Assembly (NCBI GenBank): GCA_037445245.1
Contig: JBBIKU010000019.1
Coordinates: 1 to 21,592, forward strand
Source: JBBIKU01 sp037445245
GTDB taxonomy: Bacteria > Chloroflexota > Anaerolineae > Anaerolineales > Anaerolineaceae
Length of the DNA: 21,592 nt
Reading direction: 5' to 3'
A program made the translations under genes and the position numbers. Positions 21,464 through 21,592 of this stretch are shown here, in pieces; the first letter of the stretch is position 1; every line of letters starts with the position of its first letter. The notes under the pieces were generated by a model, which saw nothing but the letters and a program-made list of their open reading frames with translations, was not told where the DNA came from and made no database searches.

Positions 21464-21592
21464 CGCTTCTGCCTCCTCGCGGCAATTATTAAATTGGATA
21501 ACTATTATTACAGCGCAAGGTTGGTTGAAAGGATGGCGAGTCTGGCCAGCTTAGACTTGCAATGAGACAGATAAGCCTGATGGTTGCGCTTC

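Overview
The window (about 57-60% GC by eye) looks like a chromosomal contig from a Chloroflexota bacterium, most likely Anaerolineae or a relative. The clues are a Ser/Thr kinase fused to an extracellular PD40 propeller, a small lipoprotein with the 'DDFSNPDSGWD' style start, and an assortment of short operons. This assignment rests on family resemblance from memory, not on a marker gene. No rRNA, tRNA, CRISPR array or insertion sequence was seen. A 10-N assembly gap lies at 4958-4967.

Region 1 (1-1619): the 3' end of a GH13 alpha-glucosidase-like gene converges on a minus-strand GntR/UTRA regulator gene. Region 2 (1620-8898) is the centrepiece: a bacterial microcompartment (BMC) operon of the sugar-phosphate-utilising kind. 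In order it encodes an RpiB-like isomerase, deoxyribose-phosphate aldolase (DeoC), a pentameric shell protein (BMC-P), a CoA-acylating-type aldehyde dehydrogenase broken by the gap, a hexameric shell protein (BMC-H), an EutJ-like actin-fold ATPase, a tandem-domain shell protein (BMC-T), a class II Zn aldolase, a 119-residue protein of unknown function, and two more BMC-P. All four enzymes and the small protein carry a terminal amphipathic helix of the encapsulation-peptide type. The regulator and the operon share one 112-bp divergent promoter region containing a perfect GTGGT-N4-ACCAC dyad.

Region 3 (8899-9251): a small YgiT-type zinc-finger protein with its own extended -10 promoter. Region 4 (9263-13256, minus strand): a Ser/Thr kinase with a PD40 propeller, a DUF218 (YdcF/SanA) membrane protein and a MalY/PatB-type C-S lyase. 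Region 5 (13428-18833, plus strand): an rRNA-type methyltransferase, ProC, a TPR protein, a lipoprotein and the MtaB tRNA methylthiotransferase. Region 6 (18839-21463, minus strand): an internally deleted glycosyltransferase, a PAP2-family membrane protein, CutA and L-lactate dehydrogenase. No gene-free stretch exceeds 300 bases.

Inferred working of the BMC: DeoC and the class II aldolase cleave (deoxy)sugar phosphates inside the shell, releasing C3 phosphates (glyceraldehyde-3-phosphate or DHAP) and a short aldehyde (acetaldehyde, or lactaldehyde/glycolaldehyde for the second aldolase). The aldehyde dehydrogenase then makes acyl-CoA and NADH. No phosphotransacylase, alcohol dehydrogenase, flavoprotein NADH recycler, kinase or transporter lies in the cluster, so cofactor recycling must come from elsewhere or work differently. 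The points most worth checking are the replaced catalytic Cys of the RpiB-like protein, a four-Cys segment in DeoC, a GGG instead of GSG pore in the BMC-H, the EutJ homologue without any B12 enzyme, and the unassigned 119-residue protein.
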